NCBI GenBank assembly: GCA_020072785.1
Contig: JAIQGG010000001.1
Span: forward strand, 62,001-126,000
DNA length: 64,000 bases
DNA from: Terriglobia bacterium
GTDB taxonomy: Bacteria; Acidobacteriota; Terriglobia; Acidiferrales; UBA7541
Reading direction: 5' to 3'
Of this stretch, positions 17,054-25,588 are shown piece by piece. The position numbers and the translations under genes are program-made. Each line of letters begins with the position of its first letter. Position 1 is the first letter of the stretch. Below the pieces are notes generated by a model, which made no database searches, was not told the origin of the DNA, and worked only from the letters and a program-made list of their open reading frames with translations.

Positions 17054-17391
17054 TGTGTTTCCTCTTCTTCTGAATTAAGCTATCTGGTGCCTCGTGTTCC
17101 GAACCTCTACTGAGCCTTCGGTGTCTCTGAGCCGTACAACGAAAAAGGCCGCGAGTTAGAGTCTCGCAGCCCCTTCACGAATCCAAAGGTTATACAAGAG
17201 CAACAAACGCAGGATTAGAATACCATAAATTGGGGAATCTGCAAGGAATAATATTGCCGCATTGGGAACGTGTTTCCGGAAAGCAAAGCCCGCTGTGCAC
17301 CCCCGGCCGGACCCTCCGGCACTCTCCAGCCGCGCACATCGGCAGCGGGAAACGGTTGACCCGGGTTGCAGCGACTCTCTACCATAAAGGG
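17054..17391. other. Divergent leader region between cspA and the transglycosylase
   Basis: There is no gene in these 338 bases. The minus strand carries the cspA leader with a hairpin plus T-tract (17142-17170) and a TATAAC box at 17194-17189 that could be its -10. The plus strand carries the upstream region of the lipoprotein transglycosylase. Confidence 0.5.
17142..17170 (-). terminator. Terminator-like hairpin in the cspA leader
   Basis: On the minus strand GCTGCGAG pairs with CTCGCGGC (eight pairs, one G-T) around a seven-base loop and is followed by CTTTTTCG. No minus-strand gene lies upstream, so it sits in the cspA leader, as an attenuator would. The structure is seen; the role is inferred. 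Confidence 0.45.
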
Positions 17392-19167
17392 ATGAAGCGA
17401 AGGGTGCACATCGCCGGCGGGATTCTTCTGCTGGCCCTGGGCGTGGCCGGCTGCGAGGACGCAGCGCGGCGCCCGGCGCAGGCCCGCGGCACGGCCCGGC
17501 AGCCCGGGCACATACCGGCGCTCGCGGCGGCGCAGACCGCCCCGGCAACTCTTCCCCCGCTGCCCCTGAACAGCCCGGGTGCGGGGCGCCTGGGCGCACT
17601 CATCCCGCGGATTGCAGGCGCCCGGGAGTACCTGCTGGCGCAGGTGCAGGCCAAATTCGCGGCCGGCGAAGAGGAATACAAGGCCGGGCATCTGGCGGCC
17701 GCGCGGCGCGATTTCGACGCCGCGGTGGACCGGCTGCTGGAGAGCGGCTACGACCTGAGCGCGGACCCCCAGCTGGGCGGGCTGTTCCGGCGCATCGTGG
17801 ACACCGTCTACGGCTACGAACTGCAGGCCTTCCGCGCGGGGGACGGTTTTGAAGAGGCCCCGGCAGTGGCCGCGCCGATCGACGAAGTCGCGGAGATGAC
17901 CTTTCCCGTGGATCCGCGGCTGAAGGACCGCGCCGAAGAGGCGGCCAAGAACGTTTCGCACGACCTGCCGCTGACGGTCAACGACACGGTTCTCTCGTAT
18001 TTGAATTTTTTCCAGACCCCGCGCGGGCGGGCCATCGTGGAAACCGGGCTGCGCCGCGCCGGGCGCTACCGCGGGATGATCGCGCGGGTGCTGCGCGAAG
18101 AGGGCCTGCCGCAGGACCTCATCTATCTGGCGCAGGCGGAGAGCGCCTTCCAGCCGCAGGCGTTGTCGCGCGCCGGGGCCCGCGGCATCTGGCAGTTTGT
18201 GGCCTACCGCGGGCAGCAGTACGGCTTGCGCCACACCTGGTGGGTGGACGAGCGGCAAGACCCGGAAAAGGCCACGCGCGCGGCGGCGCGCCATCTGCGC
18301 GATCTCTACGCGCAGTTCGGCGACTGGTATCTGACCATGGCCGCGTACAACTGCGGCCCGGGCAACGTGCAGAAGGCCGTGGAGCGCACCGGCTACGCCG
18401 ATTTCTGGGAGCTTTACAAGCGCAACGTGTTGCCCCGGGAGACCAAGAACTACGTGCCTATCATCCTGGCGCTGACGCTGATCGCCAAGGACGCCGCGCA
18501 CTACGGCATCGCCGTGGAGCCGGAAACGCCGCTGAAGACCGACGTGGTCAAGCCGGAGCGGCCCATCGACCTGCGCCTGGTGGCGGAAACCATCGACGTG
18601 GACGTGGAGACGCTGCGCGCGCTGAACCCCGCGCTGCTGCGCCTGGTCACGCCCGCGGAGCCGGGCTACGAGCTGCGCCTGCCCCAGGGCACCGCGGACC
18701 GTTTTTTCGCGGAGATCGCGGCCATTCCCGCGGACAAGTGGGTGAGCTGGCGGCGGCACCGCGTGGAAGCGGGAGAGACGCTGACGGCCATCGCCAAGCG
18801 CTTTCGCGTGACCCCGGCGGCCATCGCCCAAGTCAACAGCCTGGAACGCAGCCAGCCGCTGGAGCCGGGGCAAAAGCTGATCATCCCGGCGGCGCAGTCG
18901 GCAGCGGCCAGGAACCGCCTGGTGCGTTACCGCGTGCGCCGCGGCGACACTCTGGACGGCATCGCCGACCGCTTCAGCGTGAGCAGCGAAGAGGTGCGGC
19001 GCTGGAACCGCTTGCGCGCCAAGCGCGTTGGCCGCGGCATGGTGCTGCGCATCTACACGCTGGGCGGTGGCCCGGAGCGGGCCCCCGCGGCGCATGCGCA
19101 CCGGCCCGGCTCGCGGGCGCGCAAGAGCTTGGCCGGGGGCTCCGTGGCCGCCCAAGGAAAGCCCTGA
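17392..19167 (+). CDS. mltD: Lytic transglycosylase lipoprotein with two LysM domains (MltD-like)
   Basis: This encodes 591 residues. A lipoprotein signal (LLLALGVAGC) puts it on a membrane facing the periplasm. The SLT domain (about 215-370) has catalytic Glu250 in AQAESAF and the conserved GIWQF and MAAYNCGPGNV blocks, so it should cleave the MurNAc-GlcNAc bond of peptidoglycan with anhydro ring formation. The C-terminus has two LysM modules (HRVEAGETLTAIAKRF and YRVRRGDTLDGIADRF) that bind glycan, and a basic Ala-rich tail. The layout is that of MltD. The N-terminal 200 residues are not shared with E. coli MltD as far as I can tell. Confidence 0.9.
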   Translation: MKRRVHIAGGILLLALGVAGCEDAARRPAQARGTARQPGHIPALAAAQTAPATLPPLPLNSPGAGRLGALIPRIAGAREYLLAQVQAKFAAGEEEYKAGHLAAARRDFDAAVDRLLESGYDLSADPQLGGLFRRIVDTVYGYELQAFRAGDGFEEAPAVAAPIDEVAEMTFPVDPRLKDRAEEAAKNVSHDLPLTVNDTVLSYLNFFQTPRGRAIVETGLRRAGRYRGMIARVLREEGLPQDLIYLAQAESAFQPQALSRAGARGIWQFVAYRGQQYGLRHTWWVDERQDPEKATRAAARHLRDLYAQFGDWYLTMAAYNCGPGNVQKAVERTGYADFWELYKRNVLPRETKNYVPIILALTLIAKDAAHYGIAVEPETPLKTDVVKPERPIDLRLVAETIDVDVETLRALNPALLRLVTPAEPGYELRLPQGTADRFFAEIAAIPADKWVSWRRHRVEAGETLTAIAKRFRVTPAAIAQVNSLERSQPLEPGQKLIIPAAQSAAARNRLVRYRVRRGDTLDGIADRFSVSSEEVRRWNRLRAKRVGRGMVLRIYTLGGGPERAPAAHAHRPGSRARKSLAGGSVAAQGKP

Positions 19168-19319
19168 CCCATTTTTTGGACTGGCTGCTAGCCGGTGTCC
19201 GGGCCGCGCGGCTCTCCCCCCAGCCGGGCGGCCATCTCCTCCCGCCTCTTCGGACTCATACACTTCAACTCTGCTAGGGGGATACGATGTGAGTAGGCTC
19301 TTCCAGTATTCGAGAATCC

Positions 19320-19347
19320 TTGACAAACATACGCGGACTGCGATACC
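19320..19347 (+). promoter_or_regulatory. Candidate promoter of the bipolar acidic/basic protein gene
   Basis: A perfect TTGACA at 19320-19325 is followed 16 bases later by GATACC (19342-19347). It lies about 95 bases before the start at 19444. Confidence 0.4.
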
Positions 19348-19443
19348 AAAGCCAGCAGGACAAAAAGCCGCTGCCGGCGGTCTCCGGCCGGCCAGGCGTC
19401 CCGCGCCGGCACATCGGGGAGGATTCCCTGTGGGGAGGATGGA

Positions 19444-19773
19444 ATGGATTTCGAAAAGGATGCCTTTGACGACGACAACGAGCTGTCCCGCCTGGACGAG
19501 GAAGAAGACATCGGCGCTACGGAACTTCTAGAGGCCGAGGAAGAAGAGCTGGTCATAGAAGAAGAGCCGGAAGCGGCGGCGGCCCCGGCGGTGCGCCCCG
19601 CAGGCAGACCGGCGGCGAAGAAGCCCGCCAGAAAAGCCCGGAAAGCGGCCAGGAAAAAGAAGGCCAAAGCCCGGGGCAGGAAAAAGCCGGCCAAGAAAGC
19701 CAAGAAGACCAAGAAAGCCCGGAAAGCCAGGAAGGGCGGCAAGAAGGCGGCGAAAAAGCGCAAGAAGCGCTAA
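19444..19773 (+). CDS. Bipolar protein: acidic N-terminus, histone-H1-like Lys/Ala-rich tail
   Basis: This encodes 109 residues in two halves. Residues 1-50 are strongly acidic (DDDNELSRLDEEEDIG, EEEELVIEEEPEA). Residues 52-109 are almost only Lys, Ala, Arg, Gly and Pro (KKPARKARKAARKKK, KKAKKTKKARKARKGGKK). Such tails bind DNA without sequence preference, as in bacterial H1-like proteins. The acidic half might mask the tail or recruit a partner. The low-complexity composition is strand-consistent and a strong terminator follows the stop codon, supporting a real monocistronic gene. Function is inferred. Confidence 0.75.
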   Translation: MDFEKDAFDDDNELSRLDEEEDIGATELLEAEEEELVIEEEPEAAAAPAVRPAGRPAAKKPARKARKAARKKKAKARGRKKPAKKAKKTKKARKARKGGKKAAKKRKKR

Positions 19774-19806
19774 GCTTTTGCGCCCGAAGTTTTTGGCAGA
19801 TCGGAC

Positions 19807-19840
19807 GGGCCCGGAGTCATTCCGGGCCCTTTTTCTTTTC
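19807..19840 (+). terminator. Rho-independent terminator
   Basis: GGGCCCGGA (19807-19815) pairs perfectly with TCCGGGCCC (19821-19829) around a five-base loop, followed by TTTTTCTTTTC. It lies 34 bases after the bipolar protein stop. This is the best intrinsic terminator in the window. Confidence 0.9.
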
Positions 19841-19968
19841 AAAGTGAGACTAGGTGTAGGCGGGGCTCATTCCCGCAGCGAACAAGCTGGATGTCGAAAT
19901 GGGAATGTTCCAGGAAGAAACAACTCCTTGCTTGCCGTCCACGCGCGACCCCGTTAGCATAGCGCCGC

Positions 19969-20802
19969 ATGTTGCGTGCTCTGGAGCAGATCCGGCGGAT
20001 GCGCGGCGGCGCCCAGGCGCACCTGGTGCGCTGCAGCGACGGGCACTACTACGTGGTCAAGTTCCAGAATAATCCGCAACATAAACGGGTTCTGGTGAAC
20101 GAACTGCTAGGAACCAGGCTGGCGGCGCGCCTGGGGCTGCCTACGGCGCCGCTGGCCGTCGTGGACGTGCCGGAAGAGCTGATCCGGCTGACGCCGGAGC
20201 TGGCCATGGAACTGGCGCGCACGCGCATCCCCTGCCTGCCGGGACTGCAGTTCGGCTCGCGCTATCCGGGGGATCCGCGGCACCTGACGCTGCACGACTT
20301 TTTGCCCGACGAGCAGCTGCGCGCGGTGGAAAACCTGCACGACTTTGCGGGCATGCTGGTCTTCGACAAATGGACCTGCAACACCAACGGCCGCCAGACG
20401 CTCTTCTTCCGCGAGCGCGAGGCGGGGGGCGCCGCGGGCGCAAGCGCGGGGGGCGCGCCGGAGGCTTACAAGACGGTGATGATCGACCAGGGCTTCTGCT
20501 TCAACGCCGGGGAATGGAACTTTCCGGACGCCCCGCTGCGCGGGCTCTACGCGCGCAACCGCGTCTACGAAGGGGTCACCGGAATGGAATCTTTCGCGCC
20601 GTGGCTGGAGCGCCTGGAGTCGCGCATCACCGAAAGCGTGCTGGACGACGTGAGCCGCGAGATTCCTCCGCAGTGGTACGACGACGATCTGGGCGCGCTC
20701 TACGCCCTGCTGGAGCAGTTGCAGCGGCGCAAAAAGCGCGTGCCGGACCTGCTGCGCGAGGCTCGAAAATCATCCCGGCAACCGTTTCCGAACTGGACGT
20801 GA
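19969..20802 (+). CDS. HipA-like kinase-fold protein (HipA_2 family)
   Basis: This encodes 277 residues. Family marks of the HipA_2 kinase-like group are Lys31 in VVKFQNN (ATP lysine), NELLGTRLAARLGLP, a catalytic-loop-like segment with Asp133, Asn138, Asn140 and Arg142 (DKWTCNTNGRQ), and a metal-binding-like Asp173 in MIDQGFCFN. It is shorter than true HipA and lacks the N-terminal subdomain. It has no signal peptide. Three bases separate its stop from the DUF3037 gene, so the two form an operon. There is no HipB-type HTH partner nearby. The target of phosphorylation is unknown; it could be a toxin-like or regulatory kinase. Confidence 0.8.
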   Translation: MLRALEQIRRMRGGAQAHLVRCSDGHYYVVKFQNNPQHKRVLVNELLGTRLAARLGLPTAPLAVVDVPEELIRLTPELAMELARTRIPCLPGLQFGSRYPGDPRHLTLHDFLPDEQLRAVENLHDFAGMLVFDKWTCNTNGRQTLFFREREAGGAAGASAGGAPEAYKTVMIDQGFCFNAGEWNFPDAPLRGLYARNRVYEGVTGMESFAPWLERLESRITESVLDDVSREIPPQWYDDDLGALYALLEQLQRRKKRVPDLLREARKSSRQPFPNWT

Positions 20803-20805
20803 ACC

Positions 20806-21633
20806 ATGCCTGAAACCTCTGCTCCGGCAAGCACCGAGCGGCAAGCCTGCGCCTACCGCATCCTGCGCTACACGCCCAACCTGGTCCGCGACGAGTGGGT
20901 CAATGTCGGCGTGCTGGTCTACAACCCGGCCACCGGCGAACGCCGCCTGCGCCTGGTCGAAGAACCCGGCGAATACGCGCGCGTGCGCCGCCTGCACCCC
21001 GGCGCCGACGAGGCCCTGCTGCGCGCGCTGCGCGACGACCTCGAACGGCAGTTCGCCGCCGCCAGCGGCGATTGGCAGCAGCTGCTCGCCAAGTGGGACA
21101 GCACACTTTCCAACGCCCTGCAGCTGGCCCCCCAGAAGGGCGTGCTGGCCGGCGACCTGGACGCCGAGCTGGAGCGCCTCTACGCCGACCACGTGGCCCC
21201 GCCCGCCCCGCGCGCCGGGGCTCTGGAACGCCCGGGAAGCCGCGGCGCCGTGCGCGGCTACTGCAACCAGGTCTTCCGCCAGGCGCGCCTCTGGGAGCGC
21301 CTGGAAAAAAATATCCGCGTGGACGACTTCACGTTCCCTGGCGACCCCATGAAGCTGGACTACGGCTACCGCAGAAACGGCACGCGCGGCTTCGTGCAGA
21401 CGCTCTCCGTCACCCGCACTCCGGCCGACGCCAAGCTCCTGGCCTACACCGCGGAGCGCATCCGCGGCAAAACCTCCTCCGCGGAATTCGCCGCGGTCAC
21501 CGACGTGCCCCTGGCCGCGGACAACGAGCGCCACCGCTTCGTGCGCGACACCCTGCGCGACGCCGGCGTGGAACCCGTGCCGCTCGAGGGCTTCGCTGTG
21601 TGGGTGGCCAAACTCAAGCCGATGATTCAGTAA
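20806..21633 (+). CDS. DUF3037 protein, partner of the HipA-like kinase
   Basis: This encodes 275 residues. The N-terminus YRILRYTPNLVRDEWVNVGV with GVLVYNPATGERR is the DUF3037 signature. The remainder is Arg- and Glu-rich without membrane segments. It is cotranscribed with the HipA_2 gene (three-base gap), a pairing I recall from other bacteria. Its biochemical role is unknown; an antidote, adaptor or substrate of the kinase would fit the gene order. Confidence 0.8.
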   Translation: MPETSAPASTERQACAYRILRYTPNLVRDEWVNVGVLVYNPATGERRLRLVEEPGEYARVRRLHPGADEALLRALRDDLERQFAAASGDWQQLLAKWDSTLSNALQLAPQKGVLAGDLDAELERLYADHVAPPAPRAGALERPGSRGAVRGYCNQVFRQARLWERLEKNIRVDDFTFPGDPMKLDYGYRRNGTRGFVQTLSVTRTPADAKLLAYTAERIRGKTSSAEFAAVTDVPLAADNERHRFVRDTLRDAGVEPVPLEGFAVWVAKLKPMIQ

Positions 21634-21802
21634 TTGGTAAGTCCTGAATCGTGACTGGTGACTCGTGATTCCAGCGCAGGATTTTGTGCGTACGCGATTC
21701 TAACTCGCATTTCTCACAAGGTGTCTGTAGGGGCGGGGCTTGCCGCTTTTATTCAGAAGTGGTCCGCGGGGAGTGGTCACTGGTCAGAAATCACGCTGCG
21801 GC

Positions 21803-21837
21803 ATAAAAAAGAGGGACGCAAACCGCGCCCCTCTTTT
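21803..21837 (-). terminator. Terminator of the 2-oxoacid dehydrogenase operon
   Basis: On the minus strand AAAAGAGGG (21837-21829) pairs with CCCTCTTTT (21815-21807), and the T-run continues to about 21805. It lies 35 bases beyond the E2 stop codon. Confidence 0.7.
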
Positions 21838-21871
21838 CACGAATCCCCAGTCACGAGTCACTTCTTCGCTT

Positions 21872-23224
21872 TTACAATACCGGCTCGGCCCAGTTCTCCA
21901 GCGTCTCGCGCACCTTGTGCAGGAACTGGTGCGCGATGGCCCCGTCCACCACCCGGTGGTCGTAGCTCAGCGTGACGTAGCACATGGAGCGGATGGCGAT
22001 GGCGTCGTCCACCACCACGGGCCGCTTCTCGATGGTCCCCAGCCCCAGGATGGCTACGTTGGGCTGGCTGATCACCGGCAGGCCAAAAAGCCCGCCGAAG
22101 ACCCCCGGGTTGGTGATCGAGAAGGTCCCTTCCTGCACCTCATCGGGTTTCAGTTTCTTCGAGCGCGCGCGCTCCGCCAGGTCGTTCATCGTGCGCTGGA
22201 TGCCCAGCAGGTTCTTCTCGTCGGCGCTCTTCACCACCGGCACCAGCAGCCCCCAGTCCAGGGCCACGGCGATGCCGATGTTGATCTCCTTGTGCAGGAC
22301 CACGTTCGTGCCGTCCAGCGAGGCGTTCAGCGTGGGGAAGGCCCGCAGCCCGGCCACCGCGGCCTTCACGAAGAAGGGCATGAAGGTCAGCTTGGTTTCG
22401 TAGCGCTTTTCGAACTCGTCCTTGTGCTTGGCGCGCAGCCCGGCCACCCTGGTCATGTCGATCTCGTCCACCGAGTAGACGTGCGGCGAGACGTGCTTGG
22501 ACGTCACCATGTGCTCGGCGATGCGCTGCCGCATCACCGACATCGGCTGCACCTCGTAGCTTCCGAAATAGATCTTCTCGGGCGGCACGGCCGTTTCCAG
22601 CACCGCGTGGAACTGCGCGCCGTGCACCGCGGGCATCGCCGCAGACGTGGTGGGAGCCGGACGGGGAGCGGCGGGCGCCACGGCAGCCGGAGCCGCCGCC
22701 GGCCGCGCCCCGCCTTCGATGATGGCCATAATGTCTTCCTTGCTGATGCGCCCTCCGGCGCCCGTACCCTGCACGGTGGAGAGGTCGATGCCGTGTTCCT
22801 TGGCCAGGCGGCGCACCAGCGGCGAGCTGTGAATGCGCTCCTCCTCGGCGGCAGCGGCCGGCACGGGCGCCGCCGCCGGGGCCGCAGCGGGTCTGGCCGC
22901 CGGTAGCGGCGCCACAGCGGCCTGGGGAGCGGGCGCGGCGGGCTTGGCCGGAGCCGCGGCGGGCGCCGCAGCGGCTACCGCAGCGCCGGCGGCCTCAATC
23001 ACGCCGACGATGGTCTGAATGGGCACGGTCTGCCCCTCGCCAACCTTGATCTCCTTGAGCACCCCCGCGGCGGGCGCGGGGATCTCCGCGTCCACTTTGT
23101 CGGTGGAGATTTCGAAGAGCGGCTCATCGCGCTCCACGCGGTCCCCGGGCTTCTTCAGCCACTTGGTGATCGTGCCTTCGAAAATGCTTTCGCCCATCTG
23201 GGGCATTACCACGTCAACAGCCAT
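21872..23224 (-). CDS. 2-oxoacid dehydrogenase E2 (dihydrolipoyl acyltransferase)
   Basis: This encodes 450 residues with GAGGAG before the ATG. It has one lipoyl domain with Lys43 in ISTDKVDAEI, an Ala/Pro-rich linker (about 80-130), a peripheral-subunit-binding domain (about 133-168, SSPLVRRLAKEHGIDL), a second flexible linker, and the catalytic acyltransferase domain ending with His423 and Asp427 in SYDHRVVDG. It transfers the acyl group from lipoate to CoA in the core of the complex. It is last in the operon lpdA-lipB-E1alpha-E1beta-E2. The substrate may be pyruvate or branched-chain 2-oxoacids; I cannot decide from sequence. Confidence 0.93.
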   Translation of the reverse strand: MAVDVVMPQMGESIFEGTITKWLKKPGDRVERDEPLFEISTDKVDAEIPAPAAGVLKEIKVGEGQTVPIQTIVGVIEAAGAAVAAAAPAAAPAKPAAPAPQAAVAPLPAARPAAAPAAAPVPAAAAEEERIHSSPLVRRLAKEHGIDLSTVQGTGAGGRISKEDIMAIIEGGARPAAAPAAVAPAAPRPAPTTSAAMPAVHGAQFHAVLETAVPPEKIYFGSYEVQPMSVMRQRIAEHMVTSKHVSPHVYSVDEIDMTRVAGLRAKHKDEFEKRYETKLTFMPFFVKAAVAGLRAFPTLNASLDGTNVVLHKEINIGIAVALDWGLLVPVVKSADEKNLLGIQRTMNDLAERARSKKLKPDEVQEGTFSITNPGVFGGLFGLPVISQPNVAILGLGTIEKRPVVVDDAIAIRSMCYVTLSYDHRVVDGAIAHQFLHKVRETLENWAEPVL

Positions 23225-23276
23225 CTCAGTCTCCTCGCAGGTCGATTCCTTGCTTTCTTATAAAAAGTTCACCGTC

Positions 23277-23366
23277 GACAGTTGAAAGTTGAAAGTAAAC
23301 CGGGAATGCGGCGCGGTTATCGCCAGGTTTCCGTTTTTTACTTTCAACTTTTAACTTTCAACTGTC
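23277..23366 (-). repeat. Long inverted repeat between E1beta and E2
   Basis: GACAGTTGAAAGTTGAAAG at 23277-23295 is mirrored by the complementary arm ending at 23366, with a seven-base insertion in the right arm and a loop of about 37 bases. It would form a long imperfect RNA stem within the operon. AT-rich arms of this type look like a mobile or processed intergenic repeat. Confidence 0.6.
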
Positions 23367-23369
23367 CTC

Positions 23370-24344
23370 TCAATACCGCGCCAGCTCCTTCGCGGCGTGG
23401 ATAATTTTTTCCGCGCTGGGCAGAAAATATTCTTCCAGCGTCGGCGCATACGGCACCGGAGTATCCAGCGACGTCACGCGCAAGACCGGGCCGTCCAGAT
23501 CGCCGAAAGCCTTCTCGCACAGAATCGCGGCGATCTCTCCGGCAATCCCGCCGGTCTTGGTGTCCTCGTGCACCACCAGGACCTTGTTGGTCCTCTTCAC
23601 CGACTGCAGGATGGTCTCCTCGTCCAGCGGGAGCAGCGTGCGCAGGTCGATCACTTCCGCCTCGATGCCTTCCCGGGCCAGCTTCTCCGCGGCCTCCAGC
23701 GAAGTGTGCATCATCGCCGCATAGGAAAGAATGGTCAGGTGCTTGCCCGGTCGGCGCACCACGGCCTTGCCGATGGGCACGGTGTACTCCTCCGCGGGCA
23801 GCTCTTCCTTGATGCGCCGGTAGAGAAACTTGTGCTCGAAGAAGAGCACCGGATTGTTGTCGCGGACGGCCGCCTTCAGCAGGCCCTTGGCGTCGTAGGG
23901 CGTCGAAGGGTAGATGATCTTCAGCCCCGGCGTGTGCACGAAATACATTTCCGGATTCGCGGAATGAAACGGGCCGCCGCGCACGCCGCCGCCGGAGGGC
24001 CCGCGGATAACCATGGGCGCCGGCGCGCCCCACAGGTAGTGCCCCTTGGCCACGAAGTTGGTGATCTGGTTGAAGGCGCAAACGATGAAGTCGATGAACT
24101 GCATCTCCGCGATGGGCCGCAGGCCGAGGTAGCTCATGCCGCAGGCCGCGCCGATGATGGCGCTCTCGCTGATGGGCGTGTCGATCACCCGCTCCCAGCC
24201 GAAGCGCTCCAGCAGCCCCTCGCTGGTCTTGAAGGCCCCGCCGTAGACGCCCACGTCCTCGCCGAGCAGCACCACCGCCGGGTCGCGTTCCATCTCTTCG
24301 AACATGGCCTGCTTGATCGCTTCGAGAAAGGTCACCGGGGCCAT
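23370..24344 (-). CDS. 2-oxoacid dehydrogenase E1 beta subunit
   Basis: This encodes 324 residues from ATG 24344, with AGAGGAG inside the end of the E1 alpha gene two bases upstream. An open frame continues to 25031 but is only a shadow of E1 alpha. Family blocks are AIKQAMFEEMERDPAVVLLGEDVG, SESAIIGAACGMSYLGLRPI, RGPSGGG, HTPGLKIIYPST and RTLLPLDEETI. With the alpha subunit it forms the alpha2beta2 thiamine-diphosphate decarboxylase. It is separated from E2 by an intergenic inverted repeat. Confidence 0.95.
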   Translation of the reverse strand: MAPVTFLEAIKQAMFEEMERDPAVVLLGEDVGVYGGAFKTSEGLLERFGWERVIDTPISESAIIGAACGMSYLGLRPIAEMQFIDFIVCAFNQITNFVAKGHYLWGAPAPMVIRGPSGGGVRGGPFHSANPEMYFVHTPGLKIIYPSTPYDAKGLLKAAVRDNNPVLFFEHKFLYRRIKEELPAEEYTVPIGKAVVRRPGKHLTILSYAAMMHTSLEAAEKLAREGIEAEVIDLRTLLPLDEETILQSVKRTNKVLVVHEDTKTGGIAGEIAAILCEKAFGDLDGPVLRVTSLDTPVPYAPTLEEYFLPSAEKIIHAAKELARY

Positions 24345-24346
24345 GG

Positions 24347-25564
24347 CTATCTCCTCTTGCCCTTCGCCGCCGCGGCTTTCGCCGGTTTCCGGGCAGGCCT
24401 GCTGGCGGCTGCGGCGGCCGCCGGCTTGCCCGGCTTCTCCGCGGGCGCCGATTCGAAATGCAGCGGCGTGGTGGCCACGCCCACGTCCTTGCCCCGCCCG
24501 AAGCCTTCCACTTGCCACACCGCCTCCACGCTGCAGCGCGGCGGCGTCACTTCGGCGATGGGCCGCTCCCACTTGGGCTTCGGCGTGTGGCAGCCCTCGC
24601 AGTAGACGCCCTCCGCGGCCAGCTCCGGCGGCGGCAACGGCGAATTTTCGGCAAACTCGCGGTCTTTCTCGAGCAGCGTGTCGATCTTCTTCTCGATTTC
24701 GGCTTTCCCTTGAGCGTCGAGCAGCTTTTCGTCCAGGAGAAACTTTTCGTGGCGCGCGATGGGGTCGCGCTTCTTCCAGTATTCGAACATCTCCGGGGGC
24801 ACGTACTCGGCGGGGTCGTGCTGCGCGTGGCCGCGCATGCGCATGGTCTTGGCTTCGATCAGGATGGGCCCCTCGCCGGCGCGCGCCCGGTCCACCGCCT
24901 CCTTGGCCGTGGTGTACACCGCCGCCACGTCGTTGCCGTCCACGATGTAGCTGGAAATCCCGTAGGCCTTGGCGCGGTCCGCCAGATCCACCAGCGGCAC
25001 TTGTTTCCGCACCGGCGTCGAATAGGCCCACTGGTTGTTCTCCAGGATGAGCACGAAGGGCGCCTTCTGCGACGCCGCGAAGTTCAAGCCTTCATGAAAC
25101 ACGCCCGTCGAGCTGCCGCCATCGCCGATCCAGGTCATGGCTACGATCTTCTGCCCCAGATAGCGCCCGGCCAGGGCCACCCCAGTCATCACCGGGATCA
25201 GGTCCCCGAGCATGGAGATGGGCGAAACGATGTGCAGGTTCTCCAGGTCCCCGAAGTGGCTGGTGCCGTCCTTGCCCAGCGTCGGCGAGGTGTATTTGGC
25301 CATGTGCTGGGTGAAAATGTCGCGCGGCGGAACGCCCTTGGTCAGCAGCGCCCCGATATTGCGAATCATCGGCGCCAGCCAGTCCTTTTTCTCCAGCGCG
25401 TACGCCGTGCCCACGGAGATCGCTTCCTGCCCCAGGCTGGAGTACAGTCCGCCCACGATCTTGTTCTGGCGGAACAGCTTCCCCATCGTGTCTTCGACGG
25501 CGCGGTTGAGCCTCATGTAGTAGTAGAGGTCCAGGTGCTGCTGCCGCGTGAGCTCGGTTTTCAT
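24347..25564 (-). CDS. 2-oxoacid dehydrogenase E1 alpha subunit
   Basis: This encodes 405 residues. The thiamine-diphosphate motif GDGGSSTGVFHEGLNFA to ENNQWA is intact, with the phosphorylation-loop-like RMRGHAQHD following. The N-terminal half (NKIVGGLYSSLGQEA) is closer to branched-chain/acetoin E1 alpha than to E. coli-type AceE. The C-terminal 50 residues form an Ala/Lys/Pro-rich tail (KPAAAAAASRPARKPAKAAAAKGKRR region) absent from most family members. Just before it is a CEGCH sequence, probably not haem-binding in a cytoplasmic enzyme. Two bases separate it from E1 beta. Confidence 0.93.
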   Translation of the reverse strand: MKTELTRQQHLDLYYYMRLNRAVEDTMGKLFRQNKIVGGLYSSLGQEAISVGTAYALEKKDWLAPMIRNIGALLTKGVPPRDIFTQHMAKYTSPTLGKDGTSHFGDLENLHIVSPISMLGDLIPVMTGVALAGRYLGQKIVAMTWIGDGGSSTGVFHEGLNFAASQKAPFVLILENNQWAYSTPVRKQVPLVDLADRAKAYGISSYIVDGNDVAAVYTTAKEAVDRARAGEGPILIEAKTMRMRGHAQHDPAEYVPPEMFEYWKKRDPIARHEKFLLDEKLLDAQGKAEIEKKIDTLLEKDREFAENSPLPPPELAAEGVYCEGCHTPKPKWERPIAEVTPPRCSVEAVWQVEGFGRGKDVGVATTPLHFESAPAEKPGKPAAAAAASRPARKPAKAAAAKGKRR

Positions 25565-25588
25565 TCGTTACTCCGATTCCCCTGTAGC

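Noticed and set aside
17215-19326. A 703-residue open frame opposite the transglycosylase
   Set aside because: Shadow of mltD; the sense strand has SLT and LysM domains.
24590-24605. Haem-binding CxxCH in E1 alpha
   Set aside because: The protein has no signal peptide and is in a cytoplasmic enzyme family, so c-type haem is not expected.
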